DNA from: Deltaproteobacteria bacterium
GTDB taxonomy: Bacteria; Desulfobacterota; Syntrophobacteria; B119-G9
Direction of reading: 5' to 3'
NCBI GenBank assembly: GCA_003646715.1
Contig: QMLL01000004.1
Location: 1 to 22,215 of the forward strand
DNA: 22,215 nucleotides
Position 1 is the first letter of the stretch; every line of letters begins with the position of its first letter. The position numbers and the translations under genes are program-made. Below, piece by piece: positions 13,043 to 21,316 of the stretch. The notes beneath the pieces were generated by a model, which worked only from the letters and a program-made list of their open reading frames with translations, searched no databases and had not been told where the DNA came from.

Positions 13043-13632
13043 TCGTGGTGATAGATAACTATGATTCATTTACTTACAACCTTGTGCAAATTCTTGGAGA
13101 AATTGCCGGGGATAATGACATCAGAACTATCAGAAATAACAAGGTCACAGTAGATGAAATCGAAAGCTGGCGCCCCGACGGGATAGTTATATCTCCTGGC
13201 CCGGGATATCCGGGAGACGCAGGAATTTCCGTAGATACAGTCAGAAGATTGGGAAAAAAAGTGCCAATTCTCGGGGTATGTCTGGGACACCAGGCAATAG
13301 CTCATGCTTTTGGAGGCGAAATAGTTCCTTGCTCCGAGATAATGCACGGTAAAACATCGTCGATATTCCATGACAGCACAGGTATTTTCGAAGGAGTCGA
13401 GGTTCCCTTCGTTGCAACTAGGTATCATTCTCTAGTCGTCAGGAGGGAGAGTCTTCCAGAGATTTTCAAGATTTCAGCACAAACAAGTAACGGAATAATC
13501 ATGGGTATCAGGCACAAATATTATCCCATTGAAGGAATACAATTCCATCCCGAATCAATACTCACAACATCAGGGAAAAAACTTCTGGCAAATTTTCTGA
13601 ACCGCATGAAGAAAAGGAGGGGCAAAAAATGA
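13039..13632 (+). CDS. trpG: Anthranilate synthase component II, glutamine amidotransferase
   Basis: This 197-residue class I glutamine amidotransferase releases ammonia from glutamine for TrpE. The nucleophile is Cys81 in GVCLGHQAI, and the His-Glu pair is in FHPESILT (about His170 and Glu172). The oxyanion strand ISPGPGYP (about 51-58) and the conserved MHGKTS and YHSLVV segments are present. It is a stand-alone TrpG, neither fused to TrpE nor to TrpD. An AAAGGAG site within the trpE end precedes the ATG. It overlaps trpE by 4 bases upstream and trpD by 4 bases downstream (ATGA at 13629-13632). In some bacteria such a subunit also serves PabB; no pabB is in the window. Confidence 0.96.
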   Translation: MIVVIDNYDSFTYNLVQILGEIAGDNDIRTIRNNKVTVDEIESWRPDGIVISPGPGYPGDAGISVDTVRRLGKKVPILGVCLGHQAIAHAFGGEIVPCSEIMHGKTSSIFHDSTGIFEGVEVPFVATRYHSLVVRRESLPEIFKISAQTSNGIIMGIRHKYYPIEGIQFHPESILTTSGKKLLANFLNRMKKRRGKK

Positions 13633-14690
13633 TACGTGAAACCTTATATAAAGTAGTCAATCGCCAGGATTTAACCGAAGAGGAAATGGTCGCTACGATG
13701 ACCGAGATCATGGAAGGTAAGGCCACCCAGGCGCAAATCGGAGCATTTATAACGGCTCTGAGGATGAAAGGTGAGACGGTGGAAGAGATCACTGGAGCTG
13801 CGCGGGTAATGAGGGAAAAAGCCCTAAAGATTGGTTCTGGAAATGGCCTGGTAAGCCTTGATCGCGATGACATAAATATCGACCAGGAAACCATCGTGGA
13901 TACGTGCGGAACCGGTGGTGATGGTACAAACACGTTTAACATATCAACAACCACTGCCTTCGTGGTGGCCGGAGCAGGTTTAAAAGTAGCCAAGCACGGA
14001 AACAGGTCAGTTTCAAGCTGCTGTGGAAGCGCAGATGTACTGGAAGAACTTGGAATTAACCTGAACATAACTCCTTCAGACGTCGAAAAATGCCTCGACG
14101 AAATAGGAATAGGCTTTCTTTTCGCACCGCTTTTACACGGAGCAATGAAATACGCTATCGGTCCCAGGAAAGAAATCGGACTTAGAACCATTTTTAACAT
14201 CCTTGGCCCGCTTACCAATCCCGCCGGAGCTAATGTGCAGGTGCTGGGCGTTTATGAGCCCGAATTGACTCGAACTCTTGCCGAAGTATTGAACAGACTC
14301 GGCTCAAAAAGTGCCTTCGTAGTTCACGGCGTTGATTGCATCGATGAGATCAGCATTACGGGAGAAACGCTGGTGAGCGAACTCCGCGATGGAGAAGTAA
14401 AAGATTATAGAATTCATCCCAAAGATTTTGGGCTGCAATGTTCATCCATTGATTCAATCAGAGGCGGCAACGCCACGGATAACGCCCAGATTGTTCGTTC
14501 CGTGCTCAACGGAGAAAACGGGCCCAGGCGGGATGTAGTGTTGCTGAATGCATCTGCAGCGCTGGTAGCAGCGGCTATGGCAACAGATTTTAAGGAGGGA
14601 ATCGACCTGGCACAGGAATCTATTGACTCTGGAAACGCTTTGAAAAAATTGGATCATTTGATCGAAATGACCAGAAGTTTGGGGCAGTGA
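13629..14690 (+). CDS. trpD: Anthranilate phosphoribosyltransferase
   Basis: This 353-residue enzyme transfers phosphoribose from PRPP to anthranilate. The PRPP/Mg motif VDTCGTGGDGTNTFN is near residues 90-103, followed by KHGNRSVSS near residue 122, where anthranilate and phosphate bind. The helical N-terminal dimer domain is intact (EMVATMTEIMEGKATQAQIG). The glycine-rich FNILGPLTNPA segment is conserved. Length is typical. Its start is translationally coupled to trpG through an ATGA overlap, with AAAAGGAGG directly upstream (13613-13621). Confidence 0.97.
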   Translation: MIRETLYKVVNRQDLTEEEMVATMTEIMEGKATQAQIGAFITALRMKGETVEEITGAARVMREKALKIGSGNGLVSLDRDDINIDQETIVDTCGTGGDGTNTFNISTTTAFVVAGAGLKVAKHGNRSVSSCCGSADVLEELGINLNITPSDVEKCLDEIGIGFLFAPLLHGAMKYAIGPRKEIGLRTIFNILGPLTNPAGANVQVLGVYEPELTRTLAEVLNRLGSKSAFVVHGVDCIDEISITGETLVSELRDGEVKDYRIHPKDFGLQCSSIDSIRGGNATDNAQIVRSVLNGENGPRRDVVLLNASAALVAAAMATDFKEGIDLAQESIDSGNALKKLDHLIEMTRSLGQ

Positions 14691-14714
14691 TACGAGAATA
14701 AGGAGTCTGTACAA

Positions 14715-15488
14715 ATGTTTCTGAGCAAGATCGTTCTACATAAGAAACTGGAAATAGAGCAGTTGAGAGAAAAACCTGGATTGAAGTCAATGGTGGAAAA
14801 AGCGAGGAGTGCACCCAGAACGAGAAACTTTTGTTCAGCTATCTCCAATGGCAGAGGCGTTAACATAATAGCGGAAATCAAGAAAGCGTCACCATCCAAA
14901 GGCCAACTGTCAACAAATCTCGACGTGGTTAAACAAGCAAAAACATATGAAAAACACGGAGCATCAGCAATATCTGTTTTAACAGACCGAAAATTTTTCA
15001 AAGGTTCGCTTGATGATTTAAAAAAAGTAAAGGCAGCTGTAAATATCCCCGTTTTGCGGAAGGACTTTATTCTCGACCCCATCCAGGTTTATGAATCTAG
15101 AGCAGCAGGGGCCGACGCGATATTATTGATTGCGGCTATTCTGGATAATACCCAGGTAAAAACACTCTATCAGCACGCTACTGAGCTGGGTCTCGGGGTG
15201 CTTGTAGAAGTCCACAACCCGCTGGAGTTAAAAAAAGTACTTCCAGTTAATCCTCGCATAATTGGAATCAACAACAGAAATCTCAAAACTTTTGAAGTGA
15301 ACATAAGTAATACGCTCATGCTATTACCACTTGTTCCGGAAGAAATACAAGTGGTTAGCGAAAGTGGAATTAATTCAAAGAAAGACATTTCTATTTTGCG
15401 GGAAGCCGGTATCTCTGCGTTTCTGATCGGGGAAGCCCTGGTAAGGTCAAAAACCCCGGGGCAAAAATTATCATCACTAATCAATTGA
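14715..15488 (+). CDS. trpC: Indole-3-glycerol phosphate synthase
   Basis: This 257-residue (beta/alpha)8 barrel closes the indole ring from carboxyphenylamino-deoxyribulose phosphate. Conserved blocks are IIAEIKKASPSKG (about 52-64, containing a catalytic lysine and the phosphate-side serines), VLRKDFILDPIQVYE (about 113-127, with the catalytic lysine), IIGINNRNLKTFEV, VVSESGIN and FLIGEALV. The N-terminal helix (LSKIVLHKKLEIEQL) that caps the active site is present. It is monofunctional; TrpF is a separate gene downstream. The ATG at 14715 follows an AAGGAG site (14700-14705). Confidence 0.97.
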   Translation: MFLSKIVLHKKLEIEQLREKPGLKSMVEKARSAPRTRNFCSAISNGRGVNIIAEIKKASPSKGQLSTNLDVVKQAKTYEKHGASAISVLTDRKFFKGSLDDLKKVKAAVNIPVLRKDFILDPIQVYESRAAGADAILLIAAILDNTQVKTLYQHATELGLGVLVEVHNPLELKKVLPVNPRIIGINNRNLKTFEVNISNTLMLLPLVPEEIQVVSESGINSKKDISILREAGISAFLIGEALVRSKTPGQKLSSLIN

Positions 15489-15506
15489 CGAAAGAAGGAA
15501 GCAATC

Positions 15507-16121
15507 TTGGGAAGAATCAGGGTAAAAATTTGCGGAATAACAAATATTGAGGATGCCAAATGTGCTGTTTCTTGCGGCGCGGACGCTCTTGGATTTGTTT
15601 TCGCGGAAAGTCCCCGGGAAGTGTTACCAACAACCGTAAGAGACATAACTCGTGAATTGCCCCCGATGGTTCAAAAAATTGGAGTTTTCGTCGATATGGA
15701 TACGCAAACCATAAACGACATTTGCGAGTTCTGTAATCTGGACTGGGTTCAGTTACACGGATCAAAAGCACCAAAGATATCAAAAGAGTTAAAACGCCCG
15801 ATTATCATTGGGATCAGACTCAAAGATAGCGGAAGTATCGCTGATCTGGACAAATACGGGGAATGTTTTTTATTGGTGGATAGTTATCATCCCCAGAAGA
15901 TGGGAGGAACGGGTAAGGTGGCTGACTGGAATCTTGCAGCAAAGGTCGCATCTGTGAAGCCAATAATTCTGGCTGGAGGCCTGAACCCTGAGAACGTTCT
16001 AGAAGCGATATCAAAAGTAAAGCCATATGCTGTTGACGTAAGCAGTGGTGTTGAAACTTATCCCGGGAAAAAAGATCCGGATTTAATCGAGAAATTTCTT
16101 AACAAGGTAAAGGAGTTTTAG
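15507..16121 (+). CDS. trpF: Phosphoribosylanthranilate isomerase
   Basis: This 204-residue (beta/alpha)8 barrel isomerises phosphoribosylanthranilate. The opening strand RVKICGITN contains the catalytic Cys9, and the catalytic Asp is in AVDVSSGVE near residue 177. The phosphate site GGLNPENV and the WVQLHG strand are also recognisable. It starts with TTG (15507-15509). AAGGA at 15495-15499 supports this start, and the conserved first strand begins only four residues in, so no ATG fits better. A TTG start may lower its translation relative to its neighbours. It ends one base before trpB. Confidence 0.95.
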   Translation: MGRIRVKICGITNIEDAKCAVSCGADALGFVFAESPREVLPTTVRDITRELPPMVQKIGVFVDMDTQTINDICEFCNLDWVQLHGSKAPKISKELKRPIIIGIRLKDSGSIADLDKYGECFLLVDSYHPQKMGGTGKVADWNLAAKVASVKPIILAGGLNPENVLEAISKVKPYAVDVSSGVETYPGKKDPDLIEKFLNKVKEF

Positions 16122-16122
16122 A

Positions 16123-17340
16123 ATGTTGCCAGATATATCAGGACATTTTGGAAAGTATGGAGGAAGGTTTGTTCCTGAAACCCTGATGCCAGCGCTTTAT
16201 GAACTGGAAGAAGCGTATACACAGGCAAGGAAAGATCCATCATTTGAGGAAGAACTTGAAAATCTCTTGAAAAGCTATGTGGGAAGACCAACTCCCTTGT
16301 ACTACGCATCGCGACTCAGTGATCAGTTGGGTAATCTCAAGGTGTACCTGAAACGTGAAGATCTTAACCATACCGGTGCCCACAAAATAAATAACACCAT
16401 CGGTCAGGTACTTCTTGCCAGAAGAATGGGAAAGAAAAGGATAATCGCAGAAACAGGTGCGGGACAGCACGGTGTGGCAACAGCGACCGCCGCGGCCCTT
16501 TTCGGAATGGAATGCGACATTTACATGGGCGAGATAGACATAGAACGCCAGGCTTTGAACGTTTTCAGAATGAAGATGTTGGGCGCCCAAGTTATTCCGG
16601 TAAAATCCGGAAGCAAAACTCTCAAGGACGCTGTAAATGAAACTATCAGAGACTGGGTTACAAACATAAGAAACACTCACTACATTATAGGATCGGTAGT
16701 AGGCCCACATCCTTACCCCATGATTGTTCGGGATTTTCAGTCAGTAATCGGGGAGGAAACCAGAGAACAAATAATGGAACTGGAAGGCAAGTTACCGGAT
16801 ATTCTTGTCGCATGTGTGGGCGGCGGAAGTAATTCAATCGGATTGTTCTATCCGTTTTTCGATGACCCTGTCGAATTCATCGGTGTTGAAGCGGCGGGAG
16901 AGAAAGACCCGGCCACAGGTGACCAGACCGAGGTAAAACATGCAGCAACTCTTGGTTTCGGAACCCCTGGAGTTCTACATGGGTCCATGAGCTACATTCT
17001 GCAGGATCATGACGGACAAATTCTGGAGGCCCACTCGATCGCCGCAGGCCTTGACTATCCCGGTGTGGGCCCTGAGCATAGTTTTTACAAAGACAAAGGA
17101 AGGGCCAGATACGTGAGCGTCACCGATAGCGAAGCTATTAAGGCATTCAACAGACTTGCAGAGCTGGAAGGAATATTGCCCGCCCTGGAAAGCGCTCATG
17201 CACTGGCTTATTTGCCCAGGCTTTCCGAGGAGAAAGAAAAACACAACCCGCAAGATCAGTGGTTGGTGGTGCTAAATCTGTCCGGCAGGGGCGACAAAGA
17301 CGTTCATACTCTAGCAGAAGCAATGGAGGTTTCGATATGA
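16123..17340 (+). CDS. trpB: Tryptophan synthase beta chain
   Basis: This 405-residue PLP enzyme condenses indole with serine. The Schiff-base lysine is Lys88 in HTGAHKINNTIGQ. The substrate carboxylate loop is AETGAGQHGVATA and the PLP phosphate is held by CVGGGSNSIG. The N terminus (GHFGKYGGRFVPETLMPAL) and length identify the classical TrpB1 type that works with TrpA, not the stand-alone TrpB2 type. It starts one base after trpF and overlaps trpA by 4 bases (ATGA at 17337-17340). The GGAGG for trpA lies inside its last codons. Confidence 0.98.
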   Translation: MLPDISGHFGKYGGRFVPETLMPALYELEEAYTQARKDPSFEEELENLLKSYVGRPTPLYYASRLSDQLGNLKVYLKREDLNHTGAHKINNTIGQVLLARRMGKKRIIAETGAGQHGVATATAAALFGMECDIYMGEIDIERQALNVFRMKMLGAQVIPVKSGSKTLKDAVNETIRDWVTNIRNTHYIIGSVVGPHPYPMIVRDFQSVIGEETREQIMELEGKLPDILVACVGGGSNSIGLFYPFFDDPVEFIGVEAAGEKDPATGDQTEVKHAATLGFGTPGVLHGSMSYILQDHDGQILEAHSIAAGLDYPGVGPEHSFYKDKGRARYVSVTDSEAIKAFNRLAELEGILPALESAHALAYLPRLSEEKEKHNPQDQWLVVLNLSGRGDKDVHTLAEAMEVSI

Positions 17341-18173
17341 GCCACATAAAAGATACAATACTTTCCGTCAATGAAAAAAAGGAATCGGCACTTATACCTT
17401 TTCTTACTGCCGGGTTTCCGAAGCCCGATCTTTTCCTGGAGCTCGCACTGACCATACTGGAATCGGGAGGAGATTTGCTTGAAATTGGTATTCCTTTTTC
17501 CGATCCGTTAGCAGATGGTCCCACTATTCAGGCTTCTTCACAGGAAGCTCTTTCAAATGGAATAAATGTTCGAAAGACATTCGAACTCTGCAGAGAAATA
17601 AGAAAGAACACTGACAAGCCGCTTATACTGATGACCTACATAAATCCCGTGCTTGCGTATGGCTTGAAAGAATTTGCCGAATCTTGCGTAGAAACCGGTA
17701 TCAACGGGGTAATCATTCCGGATCTTCCACCGGAAGAAGCGTCTGATTGGAAAGACATAGCCGGTGAAAAAGGCGTGGATACCATATTTCTTGTCGCTCC
17801 AACCACAAACAAGGAGAGATTTCCACTGATAAACGGCTACACCAGTGGATTCATATATTATGTTTCAACCACTGGAGTAACCGGATCAACAAAAAAGTTA
17901 CCTGAAGAACTTATTCGCAATCTGGAAGATGTAAGGAAGTTATCTCGCTGGCCGGTAGCTGTTGGATTCGGGATTTCAACTCCCGAACAGGTGGCTATGC
18001 TGGCACCTCATGCGGATGGGATAATAGTCGGAAGTGCAATAATAAGAAAAATACAGGAAACAGATTCCGATAAAGTAGTTGACGAGATTAAAACAATGAT
18101 CAAACAGTTAAAAAAGGCCACATGTCTTTCTTCTCGATGGCGTAGCTCAGAAGCCAAAGCTGGAGTTTCCTAG
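17337..18173 (+). CDS. trpA: Tryptophan synthase alpha chain
   Basis: This 278-residue (beta/alpha)8 barrel cleaves indole-3-glycerol phosphate and channels indole to TrpB. The catalytic Glu49 (LLEIGIPFSDP) and Asp60 (LADGPTIQ) fall at the same positions as in the Salmonella enzyme. The phosphate loops GFGIST and GIIVGSAII are present. The ATG at 17337 is chosen because GGAGG (17325-17329) precedes it and the 4-base overlap with trpB is typical. A longer frame from a GTG at 17259 would only read through the trpB end. After the normal end near 'KQLKKA' there are about 17 additional polar residues, making the C terminus slightly long. Confidence 0.96.
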   Translation: MSHIKDTILSVNEKKESALIPFLTAGFPKPDLFLELALTILESGGDLLEIGIPFSDPLADGPTIQASSQEALSNGINVRKTFELCREIRKNTDKPLILMTYINPVLAYGLKEFAESCVETGINGVIIPDLPPEEASDWKDIAGEKGVDTIFLVAPTTNKERFPLINGYTSGFIYYVSTTGVTGSTKKLPEELIRNLEDVRKLSRWPVAVGFGISTPEQVAMLAPHADGIIVGSAIIRKIQETDSDKVVDEIKTMIKQLKKATCLSSRWRSSEAKAGVS

Positions 18174-18191
18174 CAGGCTTCTTCAGGAAAC
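18165..18191 (+). promoter_or_regulatory. Hairpin at the trpA stop codon
   Basis: GTTTCCT (18165-18171) and AGGAAAC (18185-18191) form a perfect 7-bp stem with a 13-base loop that overlaps the trpA stop codon. There is no T tract, so it is not an obvious terminator. It lies at the boundary between the trp genes and the aroF-tyrA-aroB part, where an mRNA-processing or partial-polarity role is possible but unproven. Confidence 0.35.
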
Positions 18192-18235
18192 GACCAAGAG
18201 AAAATGAGACGCGGGTGGCCTGGGAGGTTATAAAA

Positions 18236-19249
18236 ATGATTATAGTAATGAAACCAGACCACACAAAAGAAGACGTTTTAAACATCATAAATAAATTAGA
18301 GGATTTTGGTTTGAGAGCTCATTTATCAGAAGGTGAACACAGAACCATTATTGGTGCCATCGGAGACGAACGAAAGCTCCAGGAAGTTCCGTTCCTCTCA
18401 TTTCCCGGCGTGGAAGAGGTCCATCCGATTCTTAAACCTTACAAGCTGGTGAGCCGTGAATTCAAAAGCGAAAATACCCGCATAAGCCTTAACGGAAACG
18501 TTTTCGGTGATAAGAAAATTCAAGTTATTGCTGGCCCATGCGCGGTAGAAGGTAGAGAAATACTGGAAGAAATCGCAGATGAACTCTCGAGTCTCGGCGT
18601 TCCGTTTATCAGAGGTGGAGCCTTTAAGCCGAGAACATCTCCATACAGCTTCCAGGGACTGGGCGAAAAAGCTCTTAAATACCTCGCGAAAGTCCGGGAA
18701 AAAACCGGCATGATGGTAGTAACAGAACTGATGGACCCAAGGGATGCGGTCCTGGTAGCAAAATACGCCGACATAATACAGATCGGAACAAGGAACATGC
18801 AAAACTTCAGGTTATTGACTGAGGTTGGCAACATTGATAAACCCGTGATACTGAAAAGAGGGTTCAGCGCCACAATCAAAGAATTCCTCATGTCCGCGGA
18901 ATACATCGTGTCGGAAGGAAACGAAAAAGTCATCCTGTGTGAGCGGGGAATTCGGACATTTGAAACCGAAACCAGAAATACGCTGGACATAAGCGCTGTC
19001 CCTCTGCTTAAACAACTGACTCATTTGCCGGTTATCGTGGACCCGAGTCATGCCGTTGGGCGTGTTGACCTCGTTCCACCCGTTGCCAAGGCGGCCGTCG
19101 CTGCAGGTGCTGACGGGTTGCTGATAGAAGTACACACAAGACCTGAAAGCGCGCTGAGTGATGGAGCACAATCGCTACGACCCAATGCTTTCAAAAAATT
19201 GATGGACGAGTTGAAACTCATAGCCGAGGCTGTAGGTAGAGAAATCTAA
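18236..19249 (+). CDS. aroF: 3-deoxy-7-phosphoheptulonate (DAHP) synthase, type Ibeta with N-terminal regulatory domain
   Basis: This 337-residue enzyme joins phosphoenolpyruvate and erythrose 4-phosphate, the entry step of the shikimate pathway. Residues 1 to about 70 form a ferredoxin-like regulatory domain (MIIVMKPDHTKEDVLNII), as in Thermotoga maritima DAHP synthase, where it confers Tyr/Phe feedback inhibition. The catalytic barrel has IAGPCAVE (metal-binding Cys about 102), GGAFKPRTSPYSFQG (about 127-141), IQIGTRNMQNF, LKRGFSATIKE, CERGIRTFE and IVDPSHAVGR. The ATG at 18236 follows GGGAGG (18222-18227). A GTG at 18215 would add seven residues that overlap this site, so it is rejected. 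It starts 62 bases after trpA and appears to be part of the same transcript, so it is probably subject to both attenuation and feedback inhibition. Confidence 0.95.
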   Translation: MIIVMKPDHTKEDVLNIINKLEDFGLRAHLSEGEHRTIIGAIGDERKLQEVPFLSFPGVEEVHPILKPYKLVSREFKSENTRISLNGNVFGDKKIQVIAGPCAVEGREILEEIADELSSLGVPFIRGGAFKPRTSPYSFQGLGEKALKYLAKVREKTGMMVVTELMDPRDAVLVAKYADIIQIGTRNMQNFRLLTEVGNIDKPVILKRGFSATIKEFLMSAEYIVSEGNEKVILCERGIRTFETETRNTLDISAVPLLKQLTHLPVIVDPSHAVGRVDLVPPVAKAAVAAGADGLLIEVHTRPESALSDGAQSLRPNAFKKLMDELKLIAEAVGREI

Positions 19250-19269
19250 CACGAAGGAGAGATCTTGAA

Positions 19270-20139
19270 ATGACCGATATACTATGGTCAACCATTGGCA
19301 TTGTTGGAGGAAAGGGAGAAATGGGGCGCTTTTTCGCCCATTTCTTCCAGAATAAAGGCTTTCGCGTGGAAGTGTCAGATCTGGATACACCCCTTTCAAA
19401 CCGGGAATTGGTGGAACTGTCAGATATTGTACTTTTTTCGGTTCCTCTGCACCTGGCAGAAAAAATAATCGAAGAAACAGTTCCTTATACTAGGCAAAAC
19501 CAGTTATTAATGGACGTATCGTCATTGAAAGAGAAGCCAGTAAAGGCTATGCTCAAATCCGAAGCTTCCGTGATCGGTCTACATCCGATGTTTGGACCAC
19601 AGGTATCATCCATCAAAGGACAAACAATTATTGCCTGTCCTATTAGAATTGACAAAGAAAAAAAACAATCAGTCTACAGGCTCTTTGAATCTTCGGGGGC
19701 ACGAATTAAAGAAACCACCCCCGAAGAACATGATAAAATGATGAGCATAATCCAGGTATTGATACACTTTTCCACCATAATAATGGGGCGCACTTTGAGA
19801 GAAATGGGCGTCAGTATTGAAGAGAGTCTGGATTATACGAGTCCGATTTACAGGCTTGAGATGAACTTCATTGGAAGACTCTTTGCCCAAGATCCTGCAC
19901 TCTACGGTGCAATCGGAATGCTAAACCCACATAGCGAGGAGGTGCTTCGGAAACTCCACGAGTCCTTCGTCAACTACCTGGATATCATAAGAACAAAGAA
20001 TCTGGAGGCGTTCATAAATGACTTCAAGAAAACAGCGAACTTTTTCGGACCATACAGCCCTCAAGCCATGGAAGAAAGCGGTGCAATACTGGACTTTGTC
20101 ATAAATGGCAAAAGAGAAAAGGATACAAAACCGAAATGA
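19270..20139 (+). CDS. tyrA: Prephenate dehydrogenase
   Basis: This 289-residue NAD(P)-dependent enzyme oxidatively decarboxylates prephenate to 4-hydroxyphenylpyruvate, the tyrosine precursor. The Rossmann motif GIVGGKGEMGRFF starts at residue 10. VLFSVPLH and LLMDVSSLKEKPV follow, and the substrate/NAD loop is GLHPMFGPQV (about 104-113). The helical C-terminal dimerisation domain is complete. It resembles the dehydrogenase half of E. coli TyrA but has no fused chorismate mutase; none is seen in the window. An arogenate-specific variant cannot be excluded. GGAGAG (19256-19261) precedes the ATG. It overlaps aroB by 4 bases (ATGA at 20136-20139). Its presence explains why a Tyr-sensing leader makes sense for this operon. 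Confidence 0.93.
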   Translation: MTDILWSTIGIVGGKGEMGRFFAHFFQNKGFRVEVSDLDTPLSNRELVELSDIVLFSVPLHLAEKIIEETVPYTRQNQLLMDVSSLKEKPVKAMLKSEASVIGLHPMFGPQVSSIKGQTIIACPIRIDKEKKQSVYRLFESSGARIKETTPEEHDKMMSIIQVLIHFSTIIMGRTLREMGVSIEESLDYTSPIYRLEMNFIGRLFAQDPALYGAIGMLNPHSEEVLRKLHESFVNYLDIIRTKNLEAFINDFKKTANFFGPYSPQAMEESGAILDFVINGKREKDTKPK

Positions 20140-21230
20140 CGCGCGTGGAAGTATCACTGAAAAAGCTAGAAGATCGTTCCTATACAATTCATATTGGCTA
20201 CAAATGCCTGGACAGGTTGTGTGAAATTCTTTCTGAAATACCGCTAAATTCTGTTTTTGTCATTACCGACAGAAACGTGGAAAAGCTATGGGCAGGCAAG
20301 ATTATAGCTCTCCTGGAAAAGAGATTTCCATATCGGGGCCTGATTTCGGTAGAGCCCGGTGAAGAACAAAAAAATCTCCTCACAATCGAAAAATTAGCTC
20401 GAAAACTTGTCAGTATGAAAGCTGACAGAGCTTCCACCATCATTGCGGTAGGGGGAGGAGTGATAGGTGATATAGCGGGTTTTCTGGCTTCCATTTTTCT
20501 TCGAGGAGTCTCATTCATAAACATTCCCACAACACTTCTGGCACAGGTTGATAGCAGTGTTGGAGGGAAAACCGGTGTGGATTTACCAGAGGGGAAAAAT
20601 CTGGTAGGGACATTCTACCAGCCAGTACTTGTATTTGCCGATGTGGATTTTTTATCCACCCTACCCCACGAAGAGTTTCTCAATGGGATGTCAGAAGTTA
20701 TTAAATACGGCATAATAATGGACACAGAGTTCTTCACATTCCTTGAGTCGAACGTGGAGAAAATACTGGAAAAAGAACCGGATATTTTGATCAAGATAGT
20801 TTCTCAGAGTTGCAAATTAAAAAGAGAAATCGTTGAGAAAGACGAGAAAGAAGCCGGATTACGACGTATTCTAAATTTCGGACACACCATCGGACACTCC
20901 ATTGAAGCTGCCAGTAACTACAGGATCAAGCACGGTTGGGCGGTATCCATGGGAATGGTTGCTGCCAGCTATCTCGCGCTTGAGTACGGAATGACAGAAC
21001 CAGAAGAGGTTAAAAGAATTGAAAATCTGATTGATAGGTTTGGACTCCCTGTATGTGTACCGGAAGATCTTACAGCTGATGAAATTGTTCAGGGTCTAAC
21101 GTACGACAAGAAGATGGTCGATAGTAAACTCAGGTGGATTCTACCAACAAAAATAGGATCAGTAAACGTTGTTGAGGGGATAAAGACAGACGACGTAATA
21201 AATGTACTTAGAAGATTAAAAGGTCGTTAG
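20136..21230 (+). CDS. aroB: 3-dehydroquinate synthase
   Basis: This 364-residue NAD- and metal-dependent enzyme cyclises DAHP to 3-dehydroquinate, the second shikimate step. The NAD-binding AVGGGVIGDIAGF is at about residues 104-116, followed by NIPTTLLAQVDSSVGGKTGV (129-148) and the metal ligands in FGHTIGHSIEA (about 249-253) and the KHGWAVSMGM histidine (about 268). The two structural domains and overall length are normal. It is coupled to tyrA by a 4-base overlap and is the last gene on the plus strand. Adding aroF and aroB to the operon lets precursor supply rise with Trp/Tyr demand. Confidence 0.97.
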   Translation: MTRVEVSLKKLEDRSYTIHIGYKCLDRLCEILSEIPLNSVFVITDRNVEKLWAGKIIALLEKRFPYRGLISVEPGEEQKNLLTIEKLARKLVSMKADRASTIIAVGGGVIGDIAGFLASIFLRGVSFINIPTTLLAQVDSSVGGKTGVDLPEGKNLVGTFYQPVLVFADVDFLSTLPHEEFLNGMSEVIKYGIIMDTEFFTFLESNVEKILEKEPDILIKIVSQSCKLKREIVEKDEKEAGLRRILNFGHTIGHSIEAASNYRIKHGWAVSMGMVAASYLALEYGMTEPEEVKRIENLIDRFGLPVCVPEDLTADEIVQGLTYDKKMVDSKLRWILPTKIGSVNVVEGIKTDDVINVLRRLKGR

Positions 21231-21243
21231 ATAATTCGTTTAA

Positions 21244-21294
21244 GGGCAGCAAAACATCTTCGTATCCTGAATATGGGGTTAATACCTGCTGCCC
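21244..21294. repeat. Inverted repeat between aroB and the convergent gene
   Basis: GGGCAGCA (21244-21251) and TGCTGCCC (21287-21294) are perfect inverse complements separated by 35 bases. No T tract follows on either strand. It sits between two converging genes and could be a factor-assisted bidirectional termination or transcript-end structure, but the long loop makes this uncertain. Confidence 0.4.
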
Positions 21295-21316
21295 GAGATG
21301 ACCAAGAAGCCGAATT

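Noticed and set aside
17259..17336. 26-residue upstream extension of trpA
   Set aside because: It lies entirely within the trpB 3' end in another frame. The ATG at 17337 has a good ribosome-binding site and an ATGA overlap.
18135..18195. tRNA-like word GTAGCTCAG near the trpA end
   Set aside because: Only the D-arm-like word is present. No anticodon or T arm follows, and the word lies within the trpA frame.
18215..18235. GTG start seven codons upstream for DAHP synthase
   Set aside because: It would cover the GGGAGG ribosome-binding site of the ATG at 18236, where family members normally begin.
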